Source of the DNA: an uncultured Alistipes sp.
Lineage (GTDB): Bacteria > Bacteroidota > Bacteroidia > Bacteroidales > Rikenellaceae
Assembly: GCA_944321955.1 (NCBI GenBank)
Contig: CALUNG010000014.1
Span: 1-63,366 of the forward strand
Reading direction: 5' to 3'
DNA length: 63,366 bases
In this document: positions 53,501 to 62,340 of the stretch, piece after piece
How the letters are laid out: each line of letters opens with the position of its first letter
Numbering within the stretch: the first letter of the stretch is position 1
Made by a program: the position numbers and the translations under genes
Notes under the pieces: generated by a model
What the model saw: the letters and a program-made list of their open reading frames with translations, nothing else
The model's database searches: none
Told to the model about the DNA's origin: nothing

Positions 53501-54717
53501 TGATGCCCTTCTTCCAGTTCGTGCTGCGCCGGCAGATAACCTTCCAGTCCGACTACGTGAACAACGCCGTCGAGTACCAGACCTTCTGGGACGATGCCGT
53601 GGTGCCGTACAGCGCCGGCGAAGGCAAATGGTGCCGTCGCTCGGTGATCGAGGCCATGACCTTCATCGACCACTACGGCCGATACCGCAACGGCGACAGC
53701 GACGGCATGCTGCGGCAGCGCACCGAAGCCTTCGCACGGCTGCGTCCCGCCATCATGGATGCATACCGTCTGGGCGACAGCTTCAGCTACTTCATCCTCG
53801 AGCGAATAATGGTGGTGATGGGTACGAGCGACTGGCAGAACATCAGGCCCGTCGTGCACAGGGTCTTCTCGGATGAGTACCGCGCCACCGAATATTTCGA
53901 CTATTCGCAGATGTCGCTGCTCTACGTGCTCTATCAGGTGGCGGTCTACTCGCCGGCCGAGAATGCCGAGCTGCTCGAGATCTACGGCCGCGAAAGCGAG
54001 GAGTGGACCCGCAAGTGCCGCGGGCTCTTCCGCGGCCGCAACAGCCGCAAGGCGAACACCACGGGCCTCTACAAGCGCAACGTCATGAACTGGTACTGCG
54101 TGGTCTACTGCACCCACACGGGCGACGGCCGCGCCCGCAGCGGCGACGAGCGCTGCGTGCCGGTCTTCTACCGACTCATCAACGAAGCCCTCGGCAACAA
54201 CGACCGCGAACTGCTCTTCCACCTCATCGAAAACATCTCGGAGCTGATCACCGACTTCGGATACATACGCACGGCCCTCGACCTGCTGCTCTACATCATG
54301 CAGCGGCTCGACACGCAGCAGAAGATCGACCGGCTGGATGCCGTCGAGCTCGACCGTGCGGGCATCTACCGCCGCGATACCGTGCAGGCAATAGGCAACC
54401 TCCTCGGCACGGCCAAGAACTACTTCCCCGCGCAGGTCGACGCCTTCATCAAGAAGGAGATCGTCGGGCTGCCGTTCCCGGGGGTGTCGAAGTATCGCGA
54501 GGAGATACTCAACTACAACCCCAGCGGCGAGAGCCTCTCGGATCTCTTCACCCACAAGTTCGGGAACTTCCTGATGTGGTCGCTGCTGCACGAACAGACC
54601 GTGGACCGCTTCGCCGTCGAGGCCATCGACGCCGCCGTCGACGCCCGCAACTGCTTCGGCTGGTACGACCGCGTGGTACGCATACTCTTCCGCCACATGT
54701 TCGGCGTGAAGTTGTAG
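50530..54717 (+). CDS. Large STAND/NACHT-like NTPase with HEPN-like N-terminal region
   Basis: The ATG at 50530 gives 1395 aa. Residues 40-190 are helical and contain IRNEYKGHSTT (R157, N158, H163), matching the Rx4-6H active-site motif of HEPN RNases. A middle region (230-350) leads to the NTPase: Walker A GEAGQGKTNQ (365-374), Walker B VHVFFDAINE (436-445) and a FKVLFTCRS strand (477-485), all in NACHT/STAND spacing. Residues 560-1395 are predicted helical repeats, the usual sensor part. Such proteins are often antiphage sensors that trigger an effector. Base composition is like the neighbours. HEPN assignment and defence role are inference. Confidence 0.82.
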   Translation: MESCTFLREYSDEERRRLDRLVAESVAQLPFTLAFPIARAAEQIAAGNYGRAMNHTLDFLEISVQYLSCLLFVRLQRHEADTPQADRALNRTVTKIDTKRPLSFGDWVNDIFTPLVRTAAAELPGDPLAASLAQHIVRRRGNVLLGDNREPSVVQIRNEYKGHSTTLSENIYRGVVYTLEPRIMLMLEAMRPLHALGFASCTGSDDEGRPLLADHKGAAEKAPAAAGITAERNHYYVTDPASGVTEDLFPLVFGSDEGYVYVFQSLKEEAVSYISSNENAVTFIDDCWNEPFDRLMQRTSPAFDIARELNWDQMRTMMAAESSRFLRRVYREKKYNRELFVDRRRLTSMLGEFNDSDRTLFPLLGEAGQGKTNQLCYWTERLMEQGEAVLVFASSDFASVTLDERLREIFAFSRRKDIRKLMESIHARAAENGAVVHVFFDAINECLAYRDAPDEEGPIALYEAIRSIFAGGDYPRFKVLFTCRSYTWKNLFHRCAARDAGIHFRSSTGDDEATAVRGFDDGELRQAYDIYRRLYQMTTPFGSLAGTARIRLKDPLVLKIACTNYLGSELPPTTSPYASIALFGKMLDDISRSYAGNMQRRIIEMLAAYILDSYEHRTPVDSIPSRKLREAYNDPQSPLHEMAAAVYKNDGITIAYGELLNKPERPVLRFVESVEGDGSGQIQFIYERFLEYVMALAFVGRERAAAGGAAIPARRFAEELHAAQTNVVFMGAMRNALIMDCMHAGDPATIITLARDFSDDYEVMLLVNETLNVLIRENYEAEIFETIGRLLSEQVPGGEALTAEFNAVTRKIEGNRADEGVIARHKELHRALLPVIRLRKLASVSTLNGLFLTDYFNEGLYTHDPFELLWRLMTDPVNEVGNDACLYAYYLSNKRRTLEYSPLHENLSERIVHEMYSIIKTTPLHRTLFVARYRRRSVVFLETATRITTLLIIDALLSGEKGSRERAGMLLGEIRSIFSYITGGFSLVRILMPFFQFVLRRQITFQSDYVNNAVEYQTFWDDAVVPYSAGEGKWCRRSVIEAMTFIDHYGRYRNGDSDGMLRQRTEAFARLRPAIMDAYRLGDSFSYFILERIMVVMGTSDWQNIRPVVHRVFSDEYRATEYFDYSQMSLLYVLYQVAVYSPAENAELLEIYGRESEEWTRKCRGLFRGRNSRKANTTGLYKRNVMNWYCVVYCTHTGDGRARSGDERCVPVFYRLINEALGNNDRELLFHLIENISELITDFGYIRTALDLLLYIMQRLDTQQKIDRLDAVELDRAGIYRRDTVQAIGNLLGTAKNYFPAQVDAFIKKEIVGLPFPGVSKYREEILNYNPSGESLSDLFTHKFGNFLMWSLLHEQTVDRFAVEAIDAAVDARNCFGWYDRVVRILFRHMFGVKL

Positions 54718-54734
54718 GGCGAAGAGGTTTTTTG

Positions 54735-54742
54735 ATAACTTT
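54735..54742 (+). promoter_or_regulatory. -7 box of the GDPD gene
   Basis: TAACTTTG lies 9 nt before the ATG at 54752, which implies a leader of only a few bases. Confidence 0.55.
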
Positions 54743-54751
54743 GCACTGTTT

Positions 54752-55594
54752 ATGAAGAGTAAAACGAAAAAGATGGCCGTCTGCCTTGCGGCGGCTGTTG
54801 CGGTGGCGGCGGCCTACATGCTGCAGTCGCTCTTCCGCAGCACGCCTTCGGCCGATACCGGTATGGAAAAGCGAAAATACACTATCGTCGCCCATCGCGG
54901 CGGCGCGGGCCTCGGGGCCGAGAATACAATCGAATGCATCGAGCGCGGCCTGGCCGCCGGAGCCGATGCCATAGAGGTGGACGTACACCTCACGGCCGAC
55001 GGGCATGTGGTCGTCTGCCACGACGCCACCGTCGACCGTACGACCGACGGCGAGGGACGCATCGAAGACCTCACGCTCGACACGATACGCCGCCTGCACG
55101 TCACCGTCGACGGCCGCGCCACCGACATGCGCATACCGACGCTCGCCGAGGTCTTCGAGTGCGTCGGCGACCGCGCCGCCCTGCTCATCGAGATCAAGCG
55201 ACGCAAGGGCGAATACGAAGGCATCGAGGAGAAGGTTCTCGAACTGATAAGACGTTACGACGCGGCCGGCAGGGTTGCCGTGCAGTCGTTCAACGACACG
55301 GTGCTCGAGCGCATGCATGCGCTCGATCCATCGATACGTCTCGAGAAGCTCGTGATATTCAAGCTGGCGTGGCTGCCGGTGATTTTCGACGGCGGTTTCT
55401 CGCTTTTCAGGCCCGAGCGATACCCCTACGTGCGTTCGTTCAACTTCTACTACCGTTCGGTACCGCGGTCGCTGCCCGACAAGCTGCACCGCGACGGCCG
55501 CGAAATAAAGGTATGGACGGTCGAGGGTCCCGAAGGCATCGCCGGGAAGCCCTACGACGGCATCATTACGAACCGGCCCGACCTGTGGCGGTAG
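54752..55594 (+). CDS. Glycerophosphodiester phosphodiesterase
   Basis: This 280-aa protein has an N-terminal hydrophobic segment (about 8-27) acting as anchor or signal. The catalytic GDPD core is plain: VAHRGGAGLGAENTIE, DAIEVDVHLTADGHVVVCHD with the metal ligands, and KVWTVEGPEGI near the C-terminus. It splits glycerophosphodiesters to glycerol 3-phosphate and an alcohol, outside the cytosol given the leader. It stands alone between the NTPase and a bidirectional terminator. Confidence 0.92.
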   Translation: MKSKTKKMAVCLAAAVAVAAAYMLQSLFRSTPSADTGMEKRKYTIVAHRGGAGLGAENTIECIERGLAAGADAIEVDVHLTADGHVVVCHDATVDRTTDGEGRIEDLTLDTIRRLHVTVDGRATDMRIPTLAEVFECVGDRAALLIEIKRRKGEYEGIEEKVLELIRRYDAAGRVAVQSFNDTVLERMHALDPSIRLEKLVIFKLAWLPVIFDGGFSLFRPERYPYVRSFNFYYRSVPRSLPDKLHRDGREIKVWTVEGPEGIAGKPYDGIITNRPDLWR

Positions 55595-55611
55595 CGAGCG
55601 GCCAAAACGGA

Positions 55612-55643
55612 GGCGGCGTGCAGAGCGATTTCTGCACGCCGCC
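55612..55643. terminator. Bidirectional terminator
   Basis: A 13-bp perfect GC-rich stem (55612-55624 with 55631-55643) lies between convergent genes. T-runs are short on both sides. Confidence 0.65.
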
Positions 55644-55664
55644 GTCATTATGCGCCCTCCCGTA

Positions 55665-57047
55665 TCAGAGAATTCTCTTGATAAGCCTGAAGAAACGATA
55701 GGGCATGTAACGGAACGGCAGATCGGGCCATGTAGGCGTTATGACCACCGAACGGCGGTGCGAGAAGGCCTCGAAGCTGTCGCGTCCGTGGTAGCGGCCC
55801 ATGCCCGAGTGACCGACGCCGCCGAAGGGTATGTCGTCGTTGACGATGTGCATGATCGTGTCGTTGATGCAGACGCCGCCCGACGAGGTGCGCGACACCA
55901 CGTGCCGGCCCGTGGCAACGGAGCCGAAGTAGTAGAGCGCCAGCGGTTTCTCGCGGCGGTTGATGTATGATATGGCCTCGTCGATATCGTCGAAGCAGCG
56001 TATCGGGCAGATCGGGCCGAAGATCTCGTCGGTCATGACCGGAGCGTCGTCGGCGACATTCTCCAGCAGCGTGGGCTCGATATAGCGCTCCTCGCGGCTG
56101 TGGCGGCCGCCGAGCACCACGTCGCCGTCGTTGAGATACGAAACCAGACGGTCGTAGGCACGCTCGTTGACGATGCGCACGAAGTGGGGGCTGCGGCTGG
56201 CGTCGTCGCCGTGCATGCGGCGCAGCTCACGGGCAAAAGCCTCGACGAAGCGTTCCCTGACGCTGTGGTGCAGCAGCAGGTAGTCGGGCGCTATGCATGT
56301 CTGACCCGCATTGAGGGTCTTGCCCCATGCTATGCGTCGTGCAGCGACCTCGATGTCGGCATCGCGGTCGACGATGCAGGGGCTCTTGCCGCCGAGTTCG
56401 AGTACTACGGGCGTCAGATGTTCGGCCGCAGCCTTCATGACCGTACGGCCGAGCGACGGACTGCCCGTAAAGAATATCACGTCGTAACGCTCCTCGAGCA
56501 GCTGCGTATTGACCTCGCGGTTGCCCTGCACCACGGCCACGTAACGCTCGTCGAAGGTCTCGGCGATCATCCGTTCGATCGTCAGCGACACGTGCGGAAC
56601 ATAGGGCGAAGGCTTGAGAACGGCCGTACACCCCGCCGAAATGGCCCCCACGAGAGGATTGAGCAGCAGCTGCACGGGATAGTTCCACGGAGCGATGATC
56701 AGAGCCGTACCCAGAGGCTCGGTAACGATGCGGCTGCGCGAGGGAAACATCTTGAGCGGCGTGCGGCGACGTTCGGGACGCGTCCACGAACGCAGGTGAC
56801 GCATGTGCTTGCGCACTTCGCCCGAAATGATGCTCAGCTCGGTCATGTAGGCCTCCTCGTATGATTTGTGGAGATCCTCGCGGAGGGCGTCGCAAAGCGG
56901 CTTCTCCCACCTGGCAAGCGCGTCATGAAGACGCTGCAGCATGCGGCGGCGGAACGACACGTCGAGCGTCACGCCCGAACGGAAATACTCCTTCTGCGCC
57001 TCGACGATGGAGCGGATTCGCTGCTGGGGTGTGTTTTCGAGTTGCAT
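55665..57047 (-). CDS. Aldehyde dehydrogenase, class 3-like
   Basis: This 460-aa NAD(P)-dependent enzyme has APWNYPVQLLLNP (119-131), FFTGSPSLG (192-200), catalytic Glu217 in LELGGKSP and nucleophile Cys251 in NAGQTCIAPDY. The short length and a hydrophobic, basic C-terminus (RYMPYRFFRLIKRIL) resemble fatty-aldehyde dehydrogenases that touch membranes. It lies 3 nt after the SDR gene, so the pair may oxidize an alcohol to an acid in two steps. Confidence 0.93.
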   Translation of the reverse strand: MQLENTPQQRIRSIVEAQKEYFRSGVTLDVSFRRRMLQRLHDALARWEKPLCDALREDLHKSYEEAYMTELSIISGEVRKHMRHLRSWTRPERRRTPLKMFPSRSRIVTEPLGTALIIAPWNYPVQLLLNPLVGAISAGCTAVLKPSPYVPHVSLTIERMIAETFDERYVAVVQGNREVNTQLLEERYDVIFFTGSPSLGRTVMKAAAEHLTPVVLELGGKSPCIVDRDADIEVAARRIAWGKTLNAGQTCIAPDYLLLHHSVRERFVEAFARELRRMHGDDASRSPHFVRIVNERAYDRLVSYLNDGDVVLGGRHSREERYIEPTLLENVADDAPVMTDEIFGPICPIRCFDDIDEAISYINRREKPLALYYFGSVATGRHVVSRTSSGGVCINDTIMHIVNDDIPFGGVGHSGMGRYHGRDSFEAFSHRRSVVITPTWPDLPFRYMPYRFFRLIKRIL

Positions 57048-57050
57048 GGC

Positions 57051-57872
57051 TTACTGTTTTTTGTTTTTGCGGCCCGTAAAGTTGTCCATGGCGGAAAATA
57101 TGCCGAATCCGCGGCCGAATATGAAGTCGAACCACGATACGGGCAGTATTCCCTGACAGAATCGTATCAGATGGAAGCTGAGAGGTATGCCGCGGAAATC
57201 GCGGTTACGCTCGATGGCGCGCAGTATCTTGCGCGACGTGCGCTCGGGATCGAGTATCGGGAAGATGCGCGAATGCACACCCTCGAACATGCCCGTATTG
57301 ATGTAGTAGGGCGCAACGGTGGTAATGCGTACATGGCTGTGCGCCTGCGCCAGCTCGATGCGCACCGAATCGGACCAGCCGATGACGGCCCACTTGCTGG
57401 CTACGTACACCGACATCTTGGGATTGGAGATCATGCCGGCGGCCGAGGCGATGTTGCAGATGTGGCCCGAATCGCGGGCGATCATCTCGGGCAGGGCCTG
57501 CAGCGACAGAACCATCGGAGCTATCGCGTTGATATCCATCGTGCGCATGATCTCGTCGACCGACTGGCGGTCGAAGGTTCTGTTGCCGGTGACGATGCCG
57601 GCACAGTTTATCAGTATGTCCACACCGCCGCACTCGGTACGGGTGCGGGCATAGGTCTCGGCCACGGCATCGTTGTCCGAAACATCGACGCGGTAACCCC
57701 TGACGTTGCCCAGAGCCGAAAACTCGGCAACCGTGGCATCGACGGCCTCGCCGTTGATGTCCCAGATGGCCAGGCAACGGGCCCCCTTCTCGAGGGCGAG
57801 ACGTCCCATGATACGGCCGATACCCGACGCTCCGCCGGTAATCAGCACGCAGTTATCCTTGATCTTGGTCAT
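57051..57872 (-). CDS. Short-chain dehydrogenase/reductase
   Basis: The start at 57872 (MTKIKDNCVLITGG) gives 273 aa; the longer open frame runs beyond the promoter. Classical SDR motifs are TGGASGIG (12-19), NCAGIV, NIASAAG with the Ser and YVASKWA with Tyr and Lys. The C-terminal 50 residues are hydrophobic (GILPVSWFDFIFGRGFG), suggesting membrane association like retinol- or sphingolipid-type SDRs. The substrate is probably a lipid alcohol or ketone, by context with the aldehyde dehydrogenase. Confidence 0.92.
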   Translation of the reverse strand: MTKIKDNCVLITGGASGIGRIMGRLALEKGARCLAIWDINGEAVDATVAEFSALGNVRGYRVDVSDNDAVAETYARTRTECGGVDILINCAGIVTGNRTFDRQSVDEIMRTMDINAIAPMVLSLQALPEMIARDSGHICNIASAAGMISNPKMSVYVASKWAVIGWSDSVRIELAQAHSHVRITTVAPYYINTGMFEGVHSRIFPILDPERTSRKILRAIERNRDFRGIPLSFHLIRFCQGILPVSWFDFIFGRGFGIFSAMDNFTGRKNKKQ

Positions 57873-57897
57873 ATGGTTTCTTCCGTTAATTCGGCCG

Positions 57898-57928
57898 CAA
57901 ATATAACCAAACCAGAGTGTAGTGGCAA
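57898..57928 (-). promoter_or_regulatory. Promoter of the SDR-aldehyde dehydrogenase operon
   Basis: Minus-strand TTG (57928-57926), 20 bp, TATATTTG (57905-57898), 25 nt before the start codon. Confidence 0.7.
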
Positions 57929-58054
57929 GCGAAATCCGAATTTTCGGACTTCGCACCCGACCGGCCGGACATCCGCAACTCCACTCCCGAACACAACGGC
58001 GGCCGCAGAACCTCCACGGGTTGCGGCCGCCGCAATTCGCTACGGAACAACGCC

Positions 58055-58912
58055 TCAGGCACGATGCCCCATCTTGTGCAGGAAGCACTCGATGGTATTC
58101 TCCATGAGGCAGCAGATGGTCATGGGACCGACACCTCCCGGCACCGGCGTGATGACCGAGGCCTTGGGCTCGACGGCGGCGAAATCGACATCGCCGCAGA
58201 GCTTGCCGCTCTCTGGGTCGCGGTTCACGCCCACGTCTATCACCACGGCGCCGTCGGCGACCATGTCGGCCGTCACGAAGCGCGGGCGCCCTATGGCTAC
58301 AACCAGAATCTCGGCCTGCGACGTAACGGAGGCCAGATCGGCCGTGCGGCTGTGGGCGATGGTTACGGTGGCGTTCTCGTCGAGCAGCAGTTTCGATACG
58401 GGCAGTCCCACGATGTTGCTGCGCCCGATCACCACGGCACGCTTGCCGGCGATGGTCACACCCGCAGCCTTGAGCATCTTGATTATGCCCTTGGGCGTGC
58501 AGGGAAGCACGCAGGGCTGTTTCTGCCACAGCGCCGCAACGTTCAACGGGTGGAAACCGTCGACATCCTTGGCACAGTCGATGGCCGCGATGACCTTGGC
58601 CGAATCGATATGTTTGGGCAGCGGCAGCTGCACCAGTATGCCGTCGACACCGTCATCGGCATTGAGCTCGGCGATGAGCGCCAGCAGCTCCTCTTCGGTG
58701 ATGGTATCGGGACGGCGTATCGTCGTGTTGCGTATGCCCACCTCGGCCGAAGCCTTGGCCTTGCCCTTGACATAGGAGACGCTGCCCGGATCCTCGCCTA
58801 CGAGAACCACCGCCAGATGCGGCACGCGACCGTAACGCTCCCCGAACGTCGCAACCTCTGCGGCCATTTTGCCCTTGAGCGAGGCCGCCAACTCTTTTCC
58901 GCTTATAATCAT
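58055..58912 (-). CDS. folD: Methylenetetrahydrofolate dehydrogenase/cyclohydrolase
   Basis: The ATG at 58912 (MIISGKELAASLKGK) gives 285 aa; a TTG at 58918 is the alternative. Signatures are YVKGKAKASAEVGI with the catalytic Lys, VDGILVQLPLPKHI, DVDGFHPLN, GRSNIVGLPVSKLL for NADP binding and TPVPGGVGPMT. It makes 10-formyl-tetrahydrofolate, the formyl donor used by PurN and PurH upstream in the same operon. An 11-bp GC-rich hairpin without T-run (57997-58032) lies downstream. Confidence 0.97.
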   Translation of the reverse strand: MIISGKELAASLKGKMAAEVATFGERYGRVPHLAVVLVGEDPGSVSYVKGKAKASAEVGIRNTTIRRPDTITEEELLALIAELNADDGVDGILVQLPLPKHIDSAKVIAAIDCAKDVDGFHPLNVAALWQKQPCVLPCTPKGIIKMLKAAGVTIAGKRAVVIGRSNIVGLPVSKLLLDENATVTIAHSRTADLASVTSQAEILVVAIGRPRFVTADMVADGAVVIDVGVNRDPESGKLCGDVDFAAVEPKASVITPVPGGVGPMTICCLMENTIECFLHKMGHRA

Positions 58913-58944
58913 TTGCAATCCTTGTTTTTATTGTCCGAAAATAA

Positions 58945-60204
58945 TCACTTCCGCTCCTCGCACGCCACGGCCTGCCAGCCGATGTCGCTGCGGTGGAAGA
59001 GATTGTCGCATTTGATGCGTGCCACCTCGGCCAAAGCCTTGTCACGTGCCTCGGTGACCGTCGCCCCCTCGCATACCACGATGGCAACGCGTCCGCCGGC
59101 CGTCACGTAACGTCCGTCGCGCACGGCCGTACCCATGTGGTAGACACGTCCGTCAACGCCGTCGAGCCCCTCGATGACGAAGCCCTTCTCGTAGGAGCCG
59201 GGATAGCCCTTCGACGCCAGCACAATACCCAGCGTGGCGCGATCGCTCCACTCCAGCGTTACGCTGCGTCCCTCGGCGATGTCGCAGAAGACGTCGTAGA
59301 TGTCGCTCTTGAGGCGCGGCAGCACCACCTCGGTCTCGGGATCGCCGAAACGGGCGTTGAACTCGATCACCTTGATGCCCGACGGCGTCTTCATCAGTCC
59401 GCCGTAAAGCACGCCGCAGAAGGGAGTACCCTTGTCGGCCAGCGCGGCAGCCGTCGGCCGCATGATCTTCTCGAGGGCATAGTCTCGGTCTTCGTCGGTG
59501 ATGAACGGCAGAGGCGAATAGGCTCCCATGCCTCCGGTATTGGGTCCCTCGTCGTGGTCATAGGCGCGCTTGTGGTCCTGCGACAGCACCATGGGCACAA
59601 CCTCGCGTCCCGCAACGAAGCACATGAACGAGAACTCGGGTCCCTCGAGGAAATCCTCGACAACGACCTTGCCCTCGCCGAAACGTCCGTCGAGCAGCAT
59701 GTCGCGCAGCGCATGGTCGGCCTCTTCGGCCGTGCGGGCTATGACCACGCCCTTGCCTGCGGCCAGGCCGTCGTATTTGAGCACCGCCGGAAGCGGACGC
59801 GAAGCAACATAGGCCGAAGCCTCGCCGTAATCGGTAAACGTACGGTAACCGGCCGTCGGTATGCCGTATTCGGCCATCAGGTTCTTGGCGAACTCCTTGC
59901 TCGACTCGATGCGCGCCGCGGCCTTCGTCGGGCCGAAGATGCGCAGTCCGTGAGCCTTGAATGTATCGACCACACCGGCAGCCAGAGCCGATTCGGGCCC
60001 CACCACCGTCAGGTCGAAACGCTCGTCGAGAGCCAGCTTCAACAGCCCCTCGACATCGCTGTCCTTCACCGCCACGCAGCGGGCCTGCCGCGCGATGCCG
60101 GCATTGCCCGGGGCGCAGACGATTTCGGTAACCTGGGGCGAACGCGACAGAGCGTCGACTATGGCATGGCAACGCCCGCCGCCCCCTATTACGAGTACTT
60201 TCAT
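58945..60204 (-). CDS. purD: Phosphoribosylamine-glycine ligase
   Basis: This 419-aa ATP-grasp enzyme makes GAR. It has PAVLKYDGLAAGKGVV, GPEFSFMCFV, EGPNTGGMGAYSP and EFNARFGDPETE, all expected. One oddity is at the N-terminus: the nearly invariant GGREHA is GGRCHA here, a Glu to Cys change at residue 12, in an otherwise intact protein. It lies 37 nt after purH and 32 nt before folD. Confidence 0.97.
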   Translation of the reverse strand: MKVLVIGGGGRCHAIVDALSRSPQVTEIVCAPGNAGIARQARCVAVKDSDVEGLLKLALDERFDLTVVGPESALAAGVVDTFKAHGLRIFGPTKAAARIESSKEFAKNLMAEYGIPTAGYRTFTDYGEASAYVASRPLPAVLKYDGLAAGKGVVIARTAEEADHALRDMLLDGRFGEGKVVVEDFLEGPEFSFMCFVAGREVVPMVLSQDHKRAYDHDEGPNTGGMGAYSPLPFITDEDRDYALEKIMRPTAAALADKGTPFCGVLYGGLMKTPSGIKVIEFNARFGDPETEVVLPRLKSDIYDVFCDIAEGRSVTLEWSDRATLGIVLASKGYPGSYEKGFVIEGLDGVDGRVYHMGTAVRDGRYVTAGGRVAIVVCEGATVTEARDKALAEVARIKCDNLFHRSDIGWQAVACEERK

Positions 60205-60241
60205 GGTTATCTAAAGGTTAAATGTTACCGCCACGCACGCG

Positions 60242-61771
60242 TCAGTGCTTGAAGTGGCGCATGCCGGTGAATACCATTGCTATGCCCAGTTCGTCGGCCT
60301 TGCGTATCGACTCCTCGTCGCGTACGCTGCCGCCCGGCTGAACGATGGCCGCTATACCGTACCTGGCTGCCAGCGTCACCGTGTCGTCGAAGGGGAAGAA
60401 GCCGTCCGATGCGAGAACCAGTCCCTCGGTAGCGCCTTTCGACCGTGCCTCCTCGAGTGCGATAGCCGCCGATCCAACACGGTTCATCTGTCCGGCACCG
60501 ACACCCAGCGTGCTGCCGTTGCGCACGACAACGATGGCGTTGGACTTGACATGCTTGACAATACGCCATGCAAAGTTCAGATCGACGAGCTGCTCCTCGG
60601 TGGGACGCAGCTTCGTGACGGTCATGTCGCCCGTAACCGTGATCATGCTGGTGTCGAGCTCCTGTGCGAGCAGGCCGCCGTTCACGCTCACGTACTGCAT
60701 GGCCTTCACGTCGCGGCGGCTCATGTCGACCTGCATCAGACGAAGGTTCTTCTTCGTGGTCAGGATCTCGAGCGCCTCCTTCGAGAACGACGGCGCGATG
60801 ATGATCTCGAGGAAGACGGGCTTCATGGCTGCTGCCGTGGCGCCGTCCAGCTCGCGGTTAACGGCAACGATACCGCCGAAAATGCTGACCTTGTCGGCCT
60901 CGTAAGCCTTGTTCCACGCCTCGAGGATATCCTTGCCTACGGCCGCACCGCAAGGGTTCATGTGCTTGAGGCCCACGCAGAAGGGCTCCTCGAACTCACG
61001 TACGATGTTCAGCGCCGCATTGGCGTCCTGTATGTTGTTGTACGAAAGCTCCTTGCCGTTGAGCTGGCGGGCGAACGCCAGCGAATAGGGCATCGGCTCG
61101 GCCTGACGGTAGAACCTGGCGCTCTGGTGGGGATTCTCGCCGTATCGCAGCGTCTGAACAAGGTCGTAATCCATGAAGAGCTTCTCGTTCAGACCGGCCT
61201 GCGCACGCATGTAGGTGGCGATGCAGGCATCGTACTCGGCCGTATGGGTATAGGCCTTGGCCGAAAGCTCCAGACGCGTCTTCTCGGTGGTGTTGCCGCC
61301 GGCCTCGATCTCCGCAATGACACGCTCGTAGTCGGCCGGATCGCATACGACCGTCACGTCGCGGTAGTTCTTGGCGGCGCTGCGAAGCATCGACGGTCCG
61401 CCGATGTCGATGTTCTCTATGGCCTCGGCCATCGTCACCCCTTCACGCTCGATCGTGCGACGGAATGGATAGAGATTGACACATACCATGTCGATGAGCT
61501 CGATGCCGTTGTCGGCCAGAGCCTTCATGTGCGAAGGGTCGTCGCGGCGGGCCAGAAGTCCTCCGTGTACCTTCGGATGCAACGTCTTGACACGTCCGTC
61601 GCATATCTCGGGAAATCCCGTAACATCGCTTATGTTGATGACCTCGACCCCGCTCTCGCGAAGCAGCTTCATCGTTCCGCCCGTAGCTATGACCTCCCAG
61701 CCCAGACGCCGCAGCGCCCGCGCGAAGTCTACCACGCCCGTTTTGTCGCTTACGCTTACAAGTGCTCTCAT
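60242..61771 (-). CDS. purH: Bifunctional AICAR transformylase/IMP cyclohydrolase
   Basis: This 509-aa protein starts [20 protein letters not shown], the cyclohydrolase domain (about 1-195, with HPKVHGGLLARR and NIDIGGPSMLRSAAKN). The transformylase domain follows (RYGENPHQSA, KHMNPCGAA, SDGFFPFDD). It performs the last two steps to IMP using formyl-folate from the FolD pathway. The start overlaps the purN stop (ATGA). Confidence 0.98.
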   Translation of the reverse strand: MRALVSVSDKTGVVDFARALRRLGWEVIATGGTMKLLRESGVEVINISDVTGFPEICDGRVKTLHPKVHGGLLARRDDPSHMKALADNGIELIDMVCVNLYPFRRTIEREGVTMAEAIENIDIGGPSMLRSAAKNYRDVTVVCDPADYERVIAEIEAGGNTTEKTRLELSAKAYTHTAEYDACIATYMRAQAGLNEKLFMDYDLVQTLRYGENPHQSARFYRQAEPMPYSLAFARQLNGKELSYNNIQDANAALNIVREFEEPFCVGLKHMNPCGAAVGKDILEAWNKAYEADKVSIFGGIVAVNRELDGATAAAMKPVFLEIIIAPSFSKEALEILTTKKNLRLMQVDMSRRDVKAMQYVSVNGGLLAQELDTSMITVTGDMTVTKLRPTEEQLVDLNFAWRIVKHVKSNAIVVVRNGSTLGVGAGQMNRVGSAAIALEEARSKGATEGLVLASDGFFPFDDTVTLAARYGIAAIVQPGGSVRDEESIRKADELGIAMVFTGMRHFKH

Positions 61772-62340
61772 ATTTTGCTTTCTGCTATCAGTTTGTTTAT
61801 CGTATTTATGTACAGTTCGTGTTCGATGGCGTGCACCATGCTCTCGAGTTCGGCGATGTCGCGCCCCTCATAGGGAAAGGACTGCTGCGATATGATGCGC
61901 CCGCCGTCCATCGTGCGGTCGACGTAGTGGATCGTCACCCCGTAGACCTTCACACCGTAGTCGAAAGCCTGTTCGATGGCGTGGGCCCCCTTGAATGCCG
62001 GCAGCAGCGACGGGTGGATGTTGATGATCCGCCCCTCGTAACCCGCAAGCATCACATCCGACAACAGCCGCATGTAGCCCGCCAGGCAGACCAGATCGAC
62101 GCGGCGGCTGTCGAGCAGCGAGACGATCTCGCGTTCGTAGTCGGCCTTCGAGCCGTAGCTCCTGGGATCGAAGGCGAAGGTCTCGATACCGCGGGCCGCG
62201 GCGCGCGCAACGACATGTGCCGCCGGACGGTCGCAGACGACCAGCACCACTTCGGCCGCAATGCGCCCCTCGGCGCAGGCTTCGGCTATGGCCTCGAAAT
62301 TGGTCCCCTCGCCGCTCGCGAATAGTGCCAGACGCTTCAT
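61768..62340 (-). CDS. purN: Phosphoribosylglycinamide formyltransferase
   Basis: This 190-aa enzyme formylates GAR. It shows [35 protein letters not shown] with the catalytic Asn and His, and the [15 protein letters not shown] motif with the catalytic Asp. It overlaps both neighbours by ATGA, so purM, purN and purH are translationally coupled. Confidence 0.97.
   Translation of the reverse strand: MKRLALFASGEGTNFEAIAEACAEGRIAAEVVLVVCDRPAAHVVARAAARGIETFAFDPRSYGSKADYEREIVSLLDSRRVDLVCLAGYMRLLSDVMLAGYEGRIINIHPSLLPAFKGAHAIEQAFDYGVKVYGVTIHYVDRTMDGGRIISQQSFPYEGRDIAELESMVHAIEHELYINTINKLIAESKI

Noticed and set aside
50299-54696. 1465-codon open frame on the minus strand opposite the large NTPase
   Set aside because: It is the same mirror-frame effect. 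The plus strand has a consensus -7 box, Walker motifs and a normal protein composition.
50530-54717. Horizontal transfer of the NTPase gene judged from base composition
   Set aside because: Codon use and GC-richness look like those of the surrounding core genes, and no integrase, tRNA junction or direct repeats flank it.
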